DNA of 64,000 nt from the NCBI GenBank assembly GCA_018267275.1, contig JAFDYV010000009.1, positions 310,001 through 374,000 on the forward strand, written 5' to 3'. This DNA comes from Bacteroidota bacterium. GTDB taxonomy: Bacteria > Bacteroidota > Bacteroidia > Cytophagales > Cyclobacteriaceae. The notes under the pieces are model-generated. The model saw only the letters and a list, made by a program, of their open reading frames with translations. It was not told the DNA's origin and made no database searches. Positions within the stretch are counted from its first letter, which is position 1, and every line of letters begins with the position of its first letter. The position numbers were made by a program, and so were the translations under genes. This document shows positions 63,735 to 64,000 of the stretch, in pieces.

Positions 63735-63845
63735 ATGCGAATGATGCCAGTTAAGTTTTATTATCAGCGGGCACGGGTTTTCGTGTATTTGCTTGCATTT
63801 TGTGCGGTAGTCTATTGGGCTTCTCAACTGCTCAACTTTTTCTAA
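63735..63845 (+). CDS. Microprotein A (36 residues, membrane)
   Basis: Reads MRMMPVKFYYQRARVFVYLL then a hydrophobic end (AVVYWASQLLNFF). One membrane helix after a basic, Tyr-rich start. The following small frame is a clear paralogue (shared MPVKxYxQRAxVFxYL), which argues that both are real genes. Unknown function. Confidence 0.65.
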   Translation: MRMMPVKFYYQRARVFVYLLAFCAVVYWASQLLNFF

Positions 63846-63851
63846 ACTCGC

Positions 63852-64000
63852 ATGAGCCGCGGACACATGCCGGTCAAAGGCTATTTTCAAAGGGCTAAGG
63901 TCTTTGGCTACTTGATTTTGGCTGCTGCATTGGGCTGGTTCATATTCTTCATCTATCAATTTTTTCAGCAGTAGCTGCGCCCCTCGCGCATGTAGTATTG
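63852..64000 (+). CDS. Microprotein B, paralogue of A (3' end uncertain)
   Basis: Reads MSRGHMPVKGYFQRAKVFGY then a hydrophobic helix (LILAAALGWFIFFIYQFF). As written, seven Ts at 63960-63966 keep the frame open to the window edge. A TAG at 63973-63975 would be in frame if the run were six Ts, giving about 40 residues, close to microprotein A. Only 6 bases separate it from A. Confidence 0.6.

Overview
The window comes from a member of the Bacteroidota, most likely the order Cytophagales. The evidence is the phylum-typical block rpmB-rpmG-DUF4295-ftsY-rimO, the DUF6452/DUF6048 pair, the bacillithiol enzyme BshC, an ECF sigma/anti-sigma pair, several -7 elements of the TAnnTTTG type and very few Shine-Dalgarno sequences. 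Coding density is high. I see no rRNA, tRNA, transposase, phage gene or CRISPR array.

Layout. 1-8.7 kb: the end of agmatine deiminase, a folate ligase, bshC, rimO, two small envelope proteins, the ftsY/ribosomal-protein block and glutamate dehydrogenase. 8.7-22.2 kb: a DUF3127 protein with an SSB-like tail, acetyl-CoA synthetase, a peptidoglycan glycosyltransferase, a ZIP transporter, ApbE, RuvB, an unusual DUF559-QueG fusion, BatD, chorismate synthase and a dicarboxylate symporter. 22.2-25.8 kb: NifU, MnmD, IspF, an M16 peptidase and a degenerate thiamine-pyrophosphokinase-like protein. 25.8-33.6 kb: a tightly packed minus-strand operon with two ATP-grasp enzymes, a GATase1 protein, a YbdK/GCS2 carboxylate-amine ligase and two alpha/beta hydrolases, plus a divergent esterase. 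It looks like an uncharacterised peptide or amide metabolite pathway.

33.6-42.7 kb: a Uma2 protein, a HAD phosphatase, a histidine-kinase-like protein without an ATPase domain, an ECF sigma/anti-sigma pair divergent from a fasciclin protein, lpd, fabG, DinB and a TPR histidine kinase. 42.7-47.4 kb: a methionine/cysteine operon (OsmC, MetY, MetX, homoserine dehydrogenase) behind a SAM-I riboswitch. Directly after the riboswitch lies a 35-codon leader peptide ending CCCMCCCC, so the leader appears to read both SAM and cysteine supply.

47.4-57.7 kb: a DMT exporter, three toxin-antitoxin modules (UPF0175/DUF3368, HipBST-like, HicAB), dusB, cdsA, an aminotransferase, def, ruvX and mazG. 57.7-64 kb: glmM, a cysteine desulfurase, a GIY-YIG nuclease next to three tandem palindromic repeats, a CoA transferase, a DUF2520 protein, a stand-alone TonB-plug-like secreted protein and two tandem paralogous microproteins.

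Two families of palindromic repeats stand out. A C/G-rich family (core CCCCTCTCC..GGAGAGGGG) occurs in the DUF559-QueG linker as an inverted pair, inside the aminotransferase N-terminus and just before ybdK. A TGTCATGC family sits beside the GIY-YIG gene. In each case a lone nuclease gene lies next to repeats, which recalls REP/RAYT systems built on a different enzyme. Assignments come from reading motifs; no database search was run.
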